Source: Lactococcus termiticola
GTDB taxonomy: Bacteria; Bacillota; Bacilli; Lactobacillales; Streptococcaceae
Assembly: GCF_003116835.1 (NCBI RefSeq)
Contig: NZ_BFFO01000002.1
Span: 124,001 to 188,000, forward strand
Length of the DNA: 64,000 bases
Direction of reading: 5' to 3'
Part shown: positions 8,543 to 18,149 of the stretch, one piece after another
How the letters are laid out: each line of letters opens with the position of its first letter
How positions within the stretch are numbered: the stretch's first letter is position 1
The notes under the pieces: generated by a model
Databases searched by the model: none
What the model saw: the letters and a program-made list of their open reading frames with translations, nothing else
Told to the model about the DNA's origin: nothing
Program-made: the position numbers and the translations under genes

Positions 8543-9790
8543 ATGATAGAAGAACTCGGAAAAAAGATCACTGAGGCGAGTCAGCAGTTGGCGAGGGTTT
8601 CGAATGCGGATAAGGACGCTTTTTTAAGGAAGCTGGCTGAAGGCCTGCTAGATAGCACAGGCCGCATCATCGAAGCCAATAAGCTAGACTTGGCATCAGC
8701 CGATGACCACGGTATCAGCCCGGTCATGAGAGACCGCCTCATGCTGGATGCCGGCCGGATTCAGGCTATGGCTGAAAGTCTCCATCAGTTGGCTGACCTG
8801 AAAAATCCAATCGGCGAGGTCACACAGGGATTTACCAACATCGACGGCCTTAACATCATCGAAAAACGGGTCCCTATCGGACGTGTCGGGATGATTTATG
8901 AAAGCCGGCCTAATGTCACGATCGATGCCTTCTCCCTCTGTTTTAAGACGGGAAATGCGGTCCTCTTGCGAGGGGGCTCTGATGCGATTCATTCTAACAA
9001 GGCCCTGGTCGCCGTCATCAAGGAGGCCCTGGCAGAAAATTCAGACCTGCCTGATAGTGCGGTTGAGCTCTTGACGGATACAAGTCATGCAGAAGCTGAA
9101 AAGATGATGCAGGCGATTGATTACTTAGATGTCCTGATTCCTAGGGGCTCTGCCCGATTGATTGAGACTGTGAAAGCCAAGGCCAAGGTCCCTGTTATTG
9201 AGACGGGGGCTGGCAACTGCCATATTTATGTGGATGCTTCAGCTGACCTGGACCAGGCGGTCAAGATTGTGGTCAATGCTAAGACCCAGAGGCCAAGTGT
9301 CTGCAATGCCGCAGAAAGCCTGCTGGTACATGAGGCGATTGCGGGAGAATTTCTTCCCAAGCTAGACGAGGCAATCCAGGCAGTCCACAGGGTAGAATTT
9401 CGGGCAGATGAGCAGGCGGTCACCTACCTCAAAGGAGCGACGTTGGCAAGGGAAGAAGACTATGCGACAGAGTTTTTAGACTATATCATGTCGGTCAAGA
9501 CGGTCAGCTCGCTCGATGAAGCCATTGCCCACATCAACCACTATTCGACCAAGCACTCTGAAGCCATCCTGACCAATAGTCTAAAAAATGCTGAAATCTT
9601 CCAAAATGAGATTGACTCGGCAGTGGTTTATGTCAACGCTTCGACCAGGTTTACAGATGGCTTTGTCTTTGGCTACGGGGCTGAAATCGGGATTTCCACC
9701 CAAAAGCTCCATGCCAGAGGGCCGATGGGCCTTGCCGCATTGACCTCGACCAAGACACTGGTCATGGGCCAGGGTCAGGTCAGAAATTAG
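8543..9790 (+). CDS. proA: Glutamate-5-semialdehyde dehydrogenase ProA
   Basis: Reduces gamma-glutamyl phosphate to glutamate-5-semialdehyde in proline synthesis. It has 415 residues, with the aldehyde-dehydrogenase fold and the catalytic cysteine in [10 protein letters not shown], plus [15 protein letters not shown] before it and [11 protein letters not shown] near the end. It begins immediately after the aroB stop, with GGAGGGAG upstream. Its usual partner proB (glutamate 5-kinase) is not adjacent, since aroB takes that place. ProB must be encoded elsewhere or be absent. Confidence 0.95.
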   Translation: MIEELGKKITEASQQLARVSNADKDAFLRKLAEGLLDSTGRIIEANKLDLASADDHGISPVMRDRLMLDAGRIQAMAESLHQLADLKNPIGEVTQGFTNIDGLNIIEKRVPIGRVGMIYESRPNVTIDAFSLCFKTGNAVLLRGGSDAIHSNKALVAVIKEALAENSDLPDSAVELLTDTSHAEAEKMMQAIDYLDVLIPRGSARLIETVKAKAKVPVIETGAGNCHIYVDASADLDQAVKIVVNAKTQRPSVCNAAESLLVHEAIAGEFLPKLDEAIQAVHRVEFRADEQAVTYLKGATLAREEDYATEFLDYIMSVKTVSSLDEAIAHINHYSTKHSEAILTNSLKNAEIFQNEIDSAVVYVNASTRFTDGFVFGYGAEIGISTQKLHARGPMGLAALTSTKTLVMGQGQVRN

Positions 9791-9824
9791 TTTACATTTA
9801 ATTTACAATTATCCTGTAAAGCTC

Positions 9825-9852
9825 TTGAAAAGCTCTCAAAAAGTGCTATAAT
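9825..9852 (+). promoter_or_regulatory. Promoter of the rsmH-ftsL-pbpX-mraY operon
   Basis: TTGAAA (-35), a 16-bp spacer and an extended -10 TGCTATAAT. The -10 overlaps an in-frame ATG at 9851, which shows that rsmH translation cannot begin there and favours the ATG at 9884. Confidence 0.8.
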
Positions 9853-9883
9853 GGAGTATAAGCCTAAGGAGAAGTCTGTCAAA

Positions 9884-10825
9884 ATGGAATTCAAGCATGA
9901 TACTGTACTATTACACGAGACTGTGGACATGCTTGACATCAAGCCTGACGGGGTTTACGTGGATGCGACACTCGGTGGAGCAGGCCACTCTGAATACCTC
10001 CTCAGTCAACTGACGACCGGTCATCTTTACGCTTTTGACCAGGATGAAACAGCCCATGAAAATGCCAAGATTCGCTTAAAAGAAGCCTTGGAGGCTGGTA
10101 AAGTCAGTCTTATCAAAGCTAATTTCAAGGATTTGACGGCTGAGCTTGCCCGCTTTGAGGTTGACAGGATTGACGGCATTCTTTACGACTTGGGCGTCTC
10201 TAGCCCTCAGTTTGACGAAGGCAGTCGTGGTTTTTCCTACCGGACAACAGCCAGGCTGGACATGAGGATGGACCAGAGCCAGTCCCTTTCAGCCTATGAG
10301 GTGGTCAATGACTATCCCTATGAGGACCTGGTCCGGATTTTCTACCGCTACGGCGAAGAAAAATTTGCCAAGCAAATAGCCCGGAAAATCGAACAAACCA
10401 GAAAGCAAAAGGCTATCGAGACGACGACAGACCTCGTTGAGGTCATCAAGTCGGCCCTACCTCAAAAGGCACTGAAGGCTAAAGGCCATCCGGCCAAACA
10501 GGTCTTCCAGGCCATCCGAATAGAAGTCAACGATGAACTCGCTGTGGCTGAAAGCTCTATTGAGCAGGCCATCGACCTCCTCAAGGTCGGTGGTAGAATC
10601 AGCGTCATCAGCTTCCATTCATTGGAGGATCGCTTAGCTAAGACCATGTTCAAGGAATATTCGACTGTAGAAGTGCCCAAGGGCCTGCCGGTGATTCCTG
10701 ATGACATGAAGCCCAAGCTCAAGCTGGTCAATCGCAAGCCAGTGCTTGCAAGCGAAGAAGAATTAGCACATAACAATCGGGCCCACTCAGCAAAATTAAG
10801 AGTGGCCGAAAAATTACATTTATAA
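9884..10825 (+). CDS. rsmH: 16S rRNA m4C1402 methyltransferase RsmH (MraW)
   Basis: SAM-dependent N4-methylation of C1402 in 16S rRNA; first gene of the division and cell-wall cluster. It has 313 residues. Motifs: [15 protein letters not shown] (SAM loop), [11 protein letters not shown], and GFSYR with LDMRMD, then FHSLEDR towards the end. The start at 9884 is chosen because AAGGAGAAG lies at the right distance. An ATG 33 bp further upstream lies within the promoter. The dcw-type order rsmH-ftsL-pbpX-mraY matches streptococci and lactococci. Confidence 0.93.
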   Translation: MEFKHDTVLLHETVDMLDIKPDGVYVDATLGGAGHSEYLLSQLTTGHLYAFDQDETAHENAKIRLKEALEAGKVSLIKANFKDLTAELARFEVDRIDGILYDLGVSSPQFDEGSRGFSYRTTARLDMRMDQSQSLSAYEVVNDYPYEDLVRIFYRYGEEKFAKQIARKIEQTRKQKAIETTTDLVEVIKSALPQKALKAKGHPAKQVFQAIRIEVNDELAVAESSIEQAIDLLKVGGRISVISFHSLEDRLAKTMFKEYSTVEVPKGLPVIPDDMKPKLKLVNRKPVLASEEELAHNNRAHSAKLRVAEKLHL

Positions 10826-10843
10826 AAAAGGAAAGGAGAGACC

Positions 10844-11224
10844 ATGGCAGCATTACCAAAAGAGTATTTTGACATCAAGACAGCAGCGAAAAAAGACAGC
10901 TTCTACATTGACAAGAACTCTGTGGCACCAGAAGTCTTAGCGACGAAATTCAAGAAAATTTCAAGCGTTGAGAAGTTCTTCTATGTGACCATTGCTGCAG
11001 TTGCCTTGGTGCTCTCTGTCTCTCTCCTTTATATCAAGGCGAAGACGGTCGAGGTGCAGAGTAACACGGTTATCCTCAACCAGACCATCGCTGAAAAAGA
11101 TGCAAAAGATAGCGAGTATGACCAGCAGATTCAAGAGTTGACAGACAACAGTAAGCTCTTGAATCCTGTTCAGAAAGCTGGCTTGACCATCAATTATTCT
11201 AATGTATTGAAAGCGGAAAAATGA
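10844..11224 (+). CDS. ftsL: Cell division protein FtsL
   Basis: A small bitopic division protein (126 residues) of the FtsL-FtsB-DivIC complex. It has a cytoplasmic N-terminus, one membrane segment at about 45-65 (FFYVTIAAVALVLSVSLLY), and an extracellular heptad region of Q, N and L residues. It is identified by size, topology and its place between rsmH and pbpX; FtsL sequence is poorly conserved. AAAGGAGAG precedes the ATG. It overlaps pbpX through ATGA. Confidence 0.85.
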   Translation: MAALPKEYFDIKTAAKKDSFYIDKNSVAPEVLATKFKKISSVEKFFYVTIAAVALVLSVSLLYIKAKTVEVQSNTVILNQTIAEKDAKDSEYDQQIQELTDNSKLLNPVQKAGLTINYSNVLKAEK

Positions 11225-13503
11225 TTAAATTCTTAAGTCGACTTTTTGGAACGCCACATAGGCTAATCCAAAAGAAAGCCCAGAAGAGTCAATTAACGCC
11301 AGAAAGTAATCGTAAACGAGTAGGAAAAATCGTCTTTCTCCTATCTATTGTCTTGTTTACGGTTTTTATATTTCGTTTTGTCTGGCTGATTACGGTCAAT
11401 CGTGTCGGTGGTGTTGACCTTGCCAAGATGGCCAAGGAAAACTATTCGACGACGGTGACGGTCAATGCCAAGCGGGGGACCATCTACGACCGCAATGGCA
11501 CACCGATTGCCATTGATTCATCGACCTATACGATCTACGCCGTTATTGACAAGACCCAGACGGATGCTAACGGCAATCCCCAGTATGTCGTGCCCGATAA
11601 GTATGACGAAGTGGCCAATTTCCTGAATAAGGAATTGAACATTGACAAGGACTACGCGATTTCCCAGCTCAAGCAGAAGAAGAGTCAGGTCCAATTTGGG
11701 ACCCAGGGGATGAAGATTAGTCCAAGCCGGATGACCCAGATTGAAAAAGATGCAGAAAATCAAAAGATTGTAGGTCTCGGCTTTTCAGCTCAACTTGCCC
11801 GCTCTTATCCTCAGGGGAATTTTGCCTCACAATTTGTTGGTTTTGCGAGCCCGCAGAATACCAATAGTGGTGGGACTGTCCTGGTCGGGAGCTCAGGCCT
11901 TGAAAATGCCTATAACAGTGTTCTCAGCGGTGAGAATGGGGAAATCAATTATCAAAAAGATCCCTTTGGACGTCCGCTCCCTGGCTCAACTAAGACCATC
12001 AAGCAGACTGAAAACGGGAAAGATGTCTATACTACCATCGACGGCCCAATTCAGAGCAATCTTGAGAATCTCTTAGATAATGCGGCTAAGGTTTCAGGCG
12101 GTCAGCAGTTGTCAGCCACCCTGATGGATGCCCACACCGGTGAGATTCTCGCAACCTCACAACGGCCGACAATCAACGCCAACAACCAAAATACGGCGTC
12201 CAAGCAGGAATACTTCACCTGGAGTAACCTCCTCTACCAGTCTCAATTTGAGCCTGGTTCGACCATGAAGACCTTCCTGTTGGCTTCGGCCTTGGATAGT
12301 AATCATGTTAACCTCAATCAGTCCTTTACCCGTACGCTGAAGGTCTACGATGTGGATATCAATGACTGGGACTGGAATGAGTACGGCGAGTTCCGCCTGC
12401 CAACGTCAGTGACTGCAGCACAAGGTTTTGAAATGTCTTCTAACGTCGTCATGTCAAAAATCGAAATGCAGATGGGCAATTCTACCTGGAATCAATACCT
12501 CAAACGCTTGAAATTTGGTGTTCCAACCCGTTTTGGACTGGGAGGTGAAGGCTTTGGCAGCCTTCCTTCAAGCAACCCAGTGTCTCAAATCCAGTCTGCG
12601 TTTGGACAAGGGATTTCAGCAACGCCAATCCAGCTTTTGCGGGGATGGACAAGCTTTGCAAATGGCGGAGAGATGCTTGAGCCCCACGTGGTCAATAAAA
12701 TCTATGATTCCGATAATAAGACGGCTATTTCTACTTCACCAGAGGTTATCGGGAAACCCTTCAGCTCTAAGTCAGTAGATACGGTAAGAGACCTGATGGT
12801 CGGGGTTAATACAGACCCTAACTACGGAACGGCCTATCTTACAAAAGATGACGCTGGTCACTCGCCTGGACCACTCTTCTTGGTCAACGGGAACCCAATG
12901 GCTGTCAAGACAGGGACTGCCCAGATTGCAGCTCCAAACGGCGGCTATATGACAGGACCGCAGGACAATATGTACTCTGCTGTCGCTATGTATCCACCAA
13001 AGAATCCTGATTTTATCTTCTACATGAACATCAAGATTCCTACCAGCGATTGGTTCTTGGGCTATATCTCTGATGTGGCTAACAATGTCGTTGCCCAGGC
13101 AGAGGCGAGAAAATCTCAGATTGAAGCCACAGACACCACCAACTACACCGCAGGGAAGGTCACTATCGCAGACTACAAGGGCAAAGGCCCAGGTTCAACG
13201 TCAGATAAACTCCGTCAAGAACTCCTCAACCCTGTAGTTATCGGTACTGGAGACAAAGTCACTGAACAATCCATCGCTTCAGGCGAAGAGGTTTCAGCCA
13301 ATACTAAAATCTTGCTCTTGACCAATGGCGACCCCACCATGCCGGACACCTACAAGTGGAAAAAAGACCAAGTCGAACAACTCGCCAAATGGTACAATCT
13401 CAAAATCACTTACAAGGGCGACGGAGATACCGTCTCCGGCCAATCTGTATCGGCAGGCCAGGACATCAAACGTGGCCAGTCGATCACTATCAATATGAAT
13501 TAA
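11221..13503 (+). CDS. pbpX: Penicillin-binding protein 2x
   Basis: Class B monofunctional transpeptidase for septal peptidoglycan, 760 residues. One membrane anchor lies at about 38-58, followed by a dimerisation domain with RGTIYDRNG. The transpeptidase domain has the catalytic motifs S347-T-M-K350, S406-S-N408 and K563-T-G-T566. The end carries two PASTA domains, roughly from residue 635 onward (VVIGTGDKV and SGQSVSAGQDI). It works with FtsW and FtsL at the septum. The start overlaps the end of ftsL. No altered motif typical of beta-lactam resistance is obvious. Confidence 0.95.
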   Translation: MIKFLSRLFGTPHRLIQKKAQKSQLTPESNRKRVGKIVFLLSIVLFTVFIFRFVWLITVNRVGGVDLAKMAKENYSTTVTVNAKRGTIYDRNGTPIAIDSSTYTIYAVIDKTQTDANGNPQYVVPDKYDEVANFLNKELNIDKDYAISQLKQKKSQVQFGTQGMKISPSRMTQIEKDAENQKIVGLGFSAQLARSYPQGNFASQFVGFASPQNTNSGGTVLVGSSGLENAYNSVLSGENGEINYQKDPFGRPLPGSTKTIKQTENGKDVYTTIDGPIQSNLENLLDNAAKVSGGQQLSATLMDAHTGEILATSQRPTINANNQNTASKQEYFTWSNLLYQSQFEPGSTMKTFLLASALDSNHVNLNQSFTRTLKVYDVDINDWDWNEYGEFRLPTSVTAAQGFEMSSNVVMSKIEMQMGNSTWNQYLKRLKFGVPTRFGLGGEGFGSLPSSNPVSQIQSAFGQGISATPIQLLRGWTSFANGGEMLEPHVVNKIYDSDNKTAISTSPEVIGKPFSSKSVDTVRDLMVGVNTDPNYGTAYLTKDDAGHSPGPLFLVNGNPMAVKTGTAQIAAPNGGYMTGPQDNMYSAVAMYPPKNPDFIFYMNIKIPTSDWFLGYISDVANNVVAQAEARKSQIEATDTTNYTAGKVTIADYKGKGPGSTSDKLRQELLNPVVIGTGDKVTEQSIASGEEVSANTKILLLTNGDPTMPDTYKWKKDQVEQLAKWYNLKITYKGDGDTVSGQSVSAGQDIKRGQSITINMN

Positions 13504-13516
13504 CTAGAGGTTTAAT

Positions 13517-14572
13517 ATGTTTTTAATAGGTACAGCTGTCCTTATCCTGGCACTTTTACTCACGGTGCTGGGGGTGCCGCAGTTTATCAAATTCTTCCAT
13601 AAGAAGAAGATTGGCGGACAGCCCACCCTTGAAGAAGTCAAGCAGCACATGGCCAAGGCCGGGACCCCTACGATGGGGGGAGTCGTCTTTGTGACGGTTG
13701 CCTTGATTGTCTCACTCGTTTTCGCCCTGATTTTTGGGCAGGTCTCAGGAGCCTTCATCATCGCCTGGTTTGTCCTGGCGGGATACGCCCTGATTGGTTT
13801 CTTTGATGACTTTTTGAAAATTTTTAAGAAAAAGAATCAAGGCCTGACTGCCGTACAGAAATTGCTGGGCCAGATTGTGATTGGATTGGTCTCTTATCTG
13901 CTCTACAGCAGTGCACCAGCCATTGCCCGGGTCCCAGCCTTTAACCGTGGGCCGGGAGAAATTCCCCATGCCATGGTGACGGCCTTTCAGATGAATCGGA
14001 TTGAGATTTTTGACCGGAGCTTTGACCTGGGTGTCTTCTTCCTTGTCTTCATTATCATCTGGCTAGTCGGCTGGTCCAATGCGGTCAACTTGACTGACGG
14101 GATTGATGGCCTGGCTTCTATCACGGTGGCGATTTCCCTGACCGCCTATGCTGTGATTGCAGCAGTCGAGCATCATTACGACGTCCTCATCATGATTTTG
14201 GCTGTGATTGGTGGCCTGCTTGGCTTCTTTATCTTCAATCATAAGCCGGCCAAGATTTTCATGGGCGACGTGGGATCGTTGGCCCTGGGTGGTTTCATAG
14301 CGATGCTGTCTATCTTGCTTCATGCTGAATGGACTTTGCTCTTAATTGGTTTCATCTATATTATTGAGACCCTTTCAGTCATGATGCAGGTCAGCTACTT
14401 TAAGCTTTCTCATGGAAAACGCATTTTTAGAATGACCCCCATCCACCACCATTTTGAGCTCGGTGGCTTCTCTGGAAAAGGGAAGGGGTGGTCTGAGTGG
14501 AAGATTGATATCGTCTTCTGGCTGGTGACAGCCATCCTCTCTGCCCTGGCCCTGCTTATCTATTTTAGTTAA
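13517..14572 (+). CDS. mraY: Phospho-MurNAc-pentapeptide transferase MraY
   Basis: Transfers phospho-MurNAc-pentapeptide from UDP to undecaprenyl phosphate to make lipid I. It has 351 residues with about ten membrane segments. Signature stretches: GTPTMGG near residue 52, FFDDFLK with the conserved acidic pair, [10 protein letters not shown], and [12 protein letters not shown], then PIHHHFEL close to the end. A TAGAGGT ribosome site precedes the ATG. It is the last gene of the operon, followed by two hairpins. Confidence 0.95.
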   Translation: MFLIGTAVLILALLLTVLGVPQFIKFFHKKKIGGQPTLEEVKQHMAKAGTPTMGGVVFVTVALIVSLVFALIFGQVSGAFIIAWFVLAGYALIGFFDDFLKIFKKKNQGLTAVQKLLGQIVIGLVSYLLYSSAPAIARVPAFNRGPGEIPHAMVTAFQMNRIEIFDRSFDLGVFFLVFIIIWLVGWSNAVNLTDGIDGLASITVAISLTAYAVIAAVEHHYDVLIMILAVIGGLLGFFIFNHKPAKIFMGDVGSLALGGFIAMLSILLHAEWTLLLIGFIYIIETLSVMMQVSYFKLSHGKRIFRMTPIHHHFELGGFSGKGKGWSEWKIDIVFWLVTAILSALALLIYFS

Positions 14573-14576
14573 TATC

Positions 14577-14608
14577 AAGCATTGCTTCTGATGAGCAATG
14601 CTTTTTTT
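14577..14608 (+). terminator. Terminator after mraY
   Basis: A perfect AAGCATTGC / GCAATGCTT stem with a nine-base loop, followed by a T run. Confidence 0.9.
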
Positions 14609-14652
14609 GAAGGTCTTGGCCTGCCTTAACTCAACATTTATTGGACCCTAAC

Positions 14653-14686
14653 AGCCAGTTAAGCCTTTAAGCTCTGGCTTTTTTTC
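14653..14686 (+). terminator. Second hairpin after mraY
   Basis: AGCCAG and CTGGCT arms, an inner TTAA repeat in the loop, and seven T residues. It is probably a back-up terminator that insulates the following ABC operon. Confidence 0.6.
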
Positions 14687-14752
14687 GGTTAAGCGACTTA
14701 AAAGTGTGAGACATTATAATGAATTTATCTTTTTTAGAAGGGAAATTATTTT

Positions 14753-15058
14753 ATGAACAAATTAAAGAAAATTCTTAAAGGGAGGATGCTCTTGATTATT
14801 GCAGTCCTAGTGAGTCTCGTCATCGGAGGTGCAGGTGGCTTCTTCATTGGCCAGCATCATGAGCAGGCAACTATGAAGGCCCAGCGGGGCAAGATGGGGC
14901 AAAACTTCAAGAATGGAAACGGCATGCCGGCAGGTGGTCCTGGAAACTTCCAAGGAGGCCAGGCTCCAGATGGCAATTCAAACAACAGCTCTGACAGTAA
15001 CACTAGCAGTGATTCAAGCACTAGCTCATCGACAGAAAGCTCAACGACGGGGGTATAG
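14753..15058 (+). CDS. Small membrane-anchored Gly/Asn/Ser-rich protein of an ABC system
   Basis: A 101-residue protein with a basic N-terminus, one membrane segment at about 12-32 (LLIIAVLVSLVIGGAGGFFIG), then an outside tail. The tail is first Gly/Asn/Gln rich (GMPAGGPGNFQGGQ) and then almost only Ser, Asn, Asp and Thr. No enzymatic domain is present. It heads an operon with a MacB/FtsX-like permease and an ATPase. Position and topology match the start of a HlyD-type adaptor subunit, but the adaptor domain is absent, so it is either a reduced adaptor or an independent small protein. AGAAGGGAAA precedes the ATG; a TATAAT box lies about 35 bp upstream. Confidence 0.7.
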   Translation: MNKLKKILKGRMLLIIAVLVSLVIGGAGGFFIGQHHEQATMKAQRGKMGQNFKNGNGMPAGGPGNFQGGQAPDGNSNNSSDSNTSSDSSTSSSTESSTTGV

Positions 15059-15061
15059 CCT

Positions 15062-15175
15062 ATGATTGGACAGATTATCGCCCTACTGGGCCTACTCTTG
15101 GCCTTTAGCATCACAGGGACGACCATTACAGCCTACCAAAATCGACGAAAGACCAGAAGGCAGCGGCCCTTTTAA
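15062..15175 (+). CDS. 37-residue single-pass membrane microprotein
   Basis: A short frame beginning three bases after the upstream stop codon. It encodes one strongly hydrophobic segment (IIALLGLLLAFSITGTTITA, about residues 5-24) followed by a basic tail rich in Arg and Lys, a classic inside-positive bitopic microprotein. No strong ribosome site is present (only GGGGG), so it is probably translated by coupling. It lies between the Ser-rich protein and the permease of the same operon and may be a small regulatory subunit. Function is unknown; coding potential is inferred from hydrophobic pattern and tight packing. Confidence 0.5.
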   Translation: MIGQIIALLGLLLAFSITGTTITAYQNRRKTRRQRPF

Positions 15176-15210
15176 GTCAGAGCGCCATCAACAATAGAAA
15201 GTGTGAAATT

Positions 15211-16707
15211 ATGGATTTTATTAGACGAGCCTGGCTCTTTACGAAGGCTAAAATTTCAAGAAGTATCCTCTTGATTATTGCTTTTTCAGCAATTCTTATC
15301 TTTGTCCTCTCTGGACTCATCATCAACTCAGCAGCTAATAGCTCGATTGCCAATGCTAAGAAGGCAGCAGGGGCGACAGTTAGTCTTTCTGTAAATATGC
15401 AAAATATTATAAAGAAGGCTCAAGAGACAGCGTCATCTTCATCTAGCAGTGACCAAAATACATCAGAAGGCCGGCATTTTGGCATCAGCCTGCCGACAAT
15501 CTCTGCAAGCACGGCTCAGAAAATTGCAAATTTAGATAATGTGAAATCTTACAGTTTTACTTATAATGCTTCTGCGAATGCAAACTCTGGCATCACTAAA
15601 GTCTCAGATGGCAATAGCAGTAGTTCAGCTCAAGGAGCGGGTGGCCCTGCTGGCGGAGCTGGTCAGATGCCTGGGCAGTCTCAAGGCGACTTTACCATTA
15701 CTGGGACCAATGACCTCCTTGATAATAGCAGTTTTAGCTCCAGCTATAAGATCACATTAGGTCGGGCAATTAAAGCTTCTGACGAAGGCACAAACAATGT
15801 CGTGATTGAGTCAACATTAGCAAGTCAAAACAATCTTAAAGTCGGCTCTACATTTGAGCTCAAGGATACAAATAGTAAGACTTACAAGATGACCGTCGTT
15901 GGCATCTATACGACCACATCAAGCTCTACAGAGAATTCTATCAGCTATATTAATAATATCTATACAGCCTTATCTGTAGCCAACAGCATGAAGGCAACCA
16001 GCGGTCAAATCTCAACAGCAACCTATAACATGACCGACCCTGCCAAGGCAGATAGCTTTGTGACCTCAGCCAACAAGCTGGTCAACGACAGCAATTTCAA
16101 CGTTTCTAAAAATGATCAAGCTTATCAGAATGTCAAGTCATCGCTTGACAATGTGGCCAGCTTTGCCAAGAATATCGTCCTGCTTGTGGCGATTGCAGGC
16201 GCCATTATCCTGGCCCTCATCGTCATGCTGATGGTCCGTGAACGCCGCTTTGAGATTGGTGTCCTCATGAGCCTGGGCGAGAGCAAGCTTAAAATTGTCG
16301 CACAATTTTTCACTGAACTCTTCATGGTCATGATTGTGTCTGTCCTCATCGCATCAGCGGCTGGAAATGTCGTTGGCAATGTCGTCGGACAACAACTCCT
16401 AAAGCAGGAGACCACACAGACAACAAGCAATAACAGCCAGGGCGGCCAGGCTCCAGGAGCACCTGGCGGCCAAGGTGGACAAGCTGGTTCTGAAGCTGGT
16501 GGAGGCTTTGCAAGACGGGCGGGCTCAGCGATTGGCTTTGGCCGGTCAGCAGCTGAGACCAAGGCTCTTGAGAAGTTAAATGTTAAGACTTCTTATACAG
16601 AAGTCCTTCTCCTATTGGCTATCGCTGTTGCCATTACTCTGATTGCGGTTGGACTCGCCTCTATTGGTATTCTCCGTCTCAATCCTAAACAAGTGCTTAC
16701 AAATTAA
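15211..16707 (+). CDS. ABC transporter permease, MacB/FtsX family, with Gly/Gln-rich inserts
   Basis: A 498-residue permease. It has an N-terminal membrane segment at about 15-40, a large extracellular MacB-type domain, and three C-terminal membrane segments of the FtsX fold. LMVRERRFEIGVLMSLGES between the first and second of these is the family coupling helix. Two low-complexity inserts stand out: one in the outside domain near residues 135-155 (GGPAGGAGQMPGQSQG) and one in the loop before the last segment (GAPGGQGGQAGSEAGGG). They resemble the Gly/Gln stretch of the small protein at the start of the operon. The neighbouring ATPase completes the transporter. A role in antimicrobial peptide resistance or peptide export is likely for this family but not shown. 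Confidence 0.85.
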   Translation: MDFIRRAWLFTKAKISRSILLIIAFSAILIFVLSGLIINSAANSSIANAKKAAGATVSLSVNMQNIIKKAQETASSSSSSDQNTSEGRHFGISLPTISASTAQKIANLDNVKSYSFTYNASANANSGITKVSDGNSSSSAQGAGGPAGGAGQMPGQSQGDFTITGTNDLLDNSSFSSSYKITLGRAIKASDEGTNNVVIESTLASQNNLKVGSTFELKDTNSKTYKMTVVGIYTTTSSSTENSISYINNIYTALSVANSMKATSGQISTATYNMTDPAKADSFVTSANKLVNDSNFNVSKNDQAYQNVKSSLDNVASFAKNIVLLVAIAGAIILALIVMLMVRERRFEIGVLMSLGESKLKIVAQFFTELFMVMIVSVLIASAAGNVVGNVVGQQLLKQETTQTTSNNSQGGQAPGAPGGQGGQAGSEAGGGFARRAGSAIGFGRSAAETKALEKLNVKTSYTEVLLLLAIAVAITLIAVGLASIGILRLNPKQVLTN

Positions 16708-16719
16708 GGAGGCCTGCAG

Positions 16720-17382
16720 ATGAGCTTAAAAATTGAAAATTTAACCTATTACTATAATAATCCAGAAGACTACCTCTTCAAAGAGCTCAATGAAAGCTTT
16801 GAGCCAGGGCAACTCTATGCTATTCTCGGCCAGTCGGGCTCAGGAAAGACGACACTCTTGTCGATTCTGGCAGGACTAGACCAGGCAAAAGCTGGCCAGA
16901 TTTCCTATAATGACCAGGTCATTAAAAAGTCAGACTTGACGCATTATCGCAAGAAGACGGTCAGCACGGTCTTTCAGGCTTATAATCTCTTGACCTATAT
17001 GACAGCCTTTCAAAATGTCTTAACAGCCATTAAAATTTCTGGCGTCCAGTTTGAAGATGAGAAACAGGAGGTCACTACAGCTCTGGCCAAGGTCGGCCTC
17101 GCAGAAGAAATGATTCACAAGCCGGTCAGCAAGCTCTCGGGTGGTCAGCAACAAAGGGTTGCCATCGCCCGGGCCCTGGTCCTCAATCACGAAATCATCA
17201 TTGCAGATGAGCCAACGGGGAATCTGGATGAAGAGACCACAGCTCAGATTGTCGAGCTCTTCCAAAAGATTGCCCATGAAGACAAGAAAATCGTGATTCT
17301 GGTCACCCATGAGCAGGAGGTCGCGAAGTCGTCAGACCTGGTCTACCGGCTCATCCACAAAAAACTGGAGAAAATGAGCTAG
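16720..17382 (+). CDS. ABC transporter ATPase, MacB/LolD type
   Basis: ATP-binding subunit of 220 residues that pairs with the upstream permease. Walker A is GQSGSGKTT near residue 37, the signature is [14 protein letters not shown], Walker B is [13 protein letters not shown], and the switch histidine is in LVTHEQEV. The TGNLDE wording is typical of the MacB/LolD branch that serves FtsX-like permeases. It lies 12 bp after the permease with AAGGAGG in the gap. It is the last gene of the operon. Confidence 0.9.
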   Translation: MSLKIENLTYYYNNPEDYLFKELNESFEPGQLYAILGQSGSGKTTLLSILAGLDQAKAGQISYNDQVIKKSDLTHYRKKTVSTVFQAYNLLTYMTAFQNVLTAIKISGVQFEDEKQEVTTALAKVGLAEEMIHKPVSKLSGGQQQRVAIARALVLNHEIIIADEPTGNLDEETTAQIVELFQKIAHEDKKIVILVTHEQEVAKSSDLVYRLIHKKLEKMS

Positions 17383-17486
17383 AAAATGGGGCAGTGAAAG
17401 CTGTCTTTTTCTCTCATCATGAGAAAAATAAATCCCTATCCGAGCTTCGTGAAATTTGATATAATAGGCCTTGAGGTGTTCTTATT

Positions 17487-18149
17487 ATGAATAATACAAA
17501 GCTTCAGGAACGTTTTGAAATCGATGAATTTGAGAAACTCAAGCGGGACCTGATTAAATACAACTGTGCTCTGGCAGAAGTCTTGACACAGCTTAATAAT
17601 ATCAACAGTTATTTTAATGCCTACTGGGAAGCCAATCCCATCGAGCATATTAAATCTCGGATTAAGGCTCCAGAATCCATTGCTGGTAAGCTCAAGAAGA
17701 AGGGTCTGCCAGTCACTGCAGAGTCTGCAGAAGCCGCGCTGAAGGACATTGCAGGTGTCCGAATCATTTGCTCTTATGCCAAAAATATCTATGAGATAGT
17801 AGAGATTCTGAGAAAGCAGCACAATTTTAAGATTGTCAAGGAAAAAGACTATATCTCTGAGGCCAAGGCCTCTGGTTATCGCTCTTATCACCTGATTCTT
17901 GAAGTCGATCTGGGCGAGCTCTTTGACAATCAGGTCTGTCCTGTCGAGCTCCAGATTCGGACCTCTGCCATGGATTTTTGGGCGACTCTCGAGCATAAGG
18001 TTCGCTACAAGTACGGTGGCGATATGCCGGTCCACCTGTCAGAAGAGCTCCAAAACTGTGCCCAGCAGATTCATGCCCTGGATGAGCGGATGTACTTGAT
18101 TCATGAACTGGTCGACCTGATCAATGAAGGAGAAGATGAGAATGACTAA
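17487..18149 (+). CDS. relQ: Small alarmone synthetase RelQ
   Basis: A GTP pyrophosphokinase of the small RelQ/SAS1 type that makes (p)ppGpp from ATP and GDP/GTP. It has 220 residues and only the synthetase domain; the hydrolase and regulatory domains of Rel are absent. Typical segments are SIAGKLKKKG, DIAGVRIIC, KASGYRSYHLI and the catalytic-site VELQIRT with EHKVRYKYGG. A TATAAT box lies at 17460-17465. In many streptococci relQ is followed by ppnK and rluD; here it overlaps a two-component receiver gene instead. Confidence 0.93.
   Translation: MNNTKLQERFEIDEFEKLKRDLIKYNCALAEVLTQLNNINSYFNAYWEANPIEHIKSRIKAPESIAGKLKKKGLPVTAESAEAALKDIAGVRIICSYAKNIYEIVEILRKQHNFKIVKEKDYISEAKASGYRSYHLILEVDLGELFDNQVCPVELQIRTSAMDFWATLEHKVRYKYGGDMPVHLSEELQNCAQQIHALDERMYLIHELVDLINEGEDEND

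Noticed and set aside
9851-9883. Earlier ATG for rsmH
   Set aside because: It coincides with the -10 box of the operon promoter and has no ribosome site.
15211-17382. Lantibiotic immunity cluster
   Set aside because: No BceAB-type large permease, lantibiotic gene or linked bacitracin-type regulator; only the general MacB-like permease call is supported.
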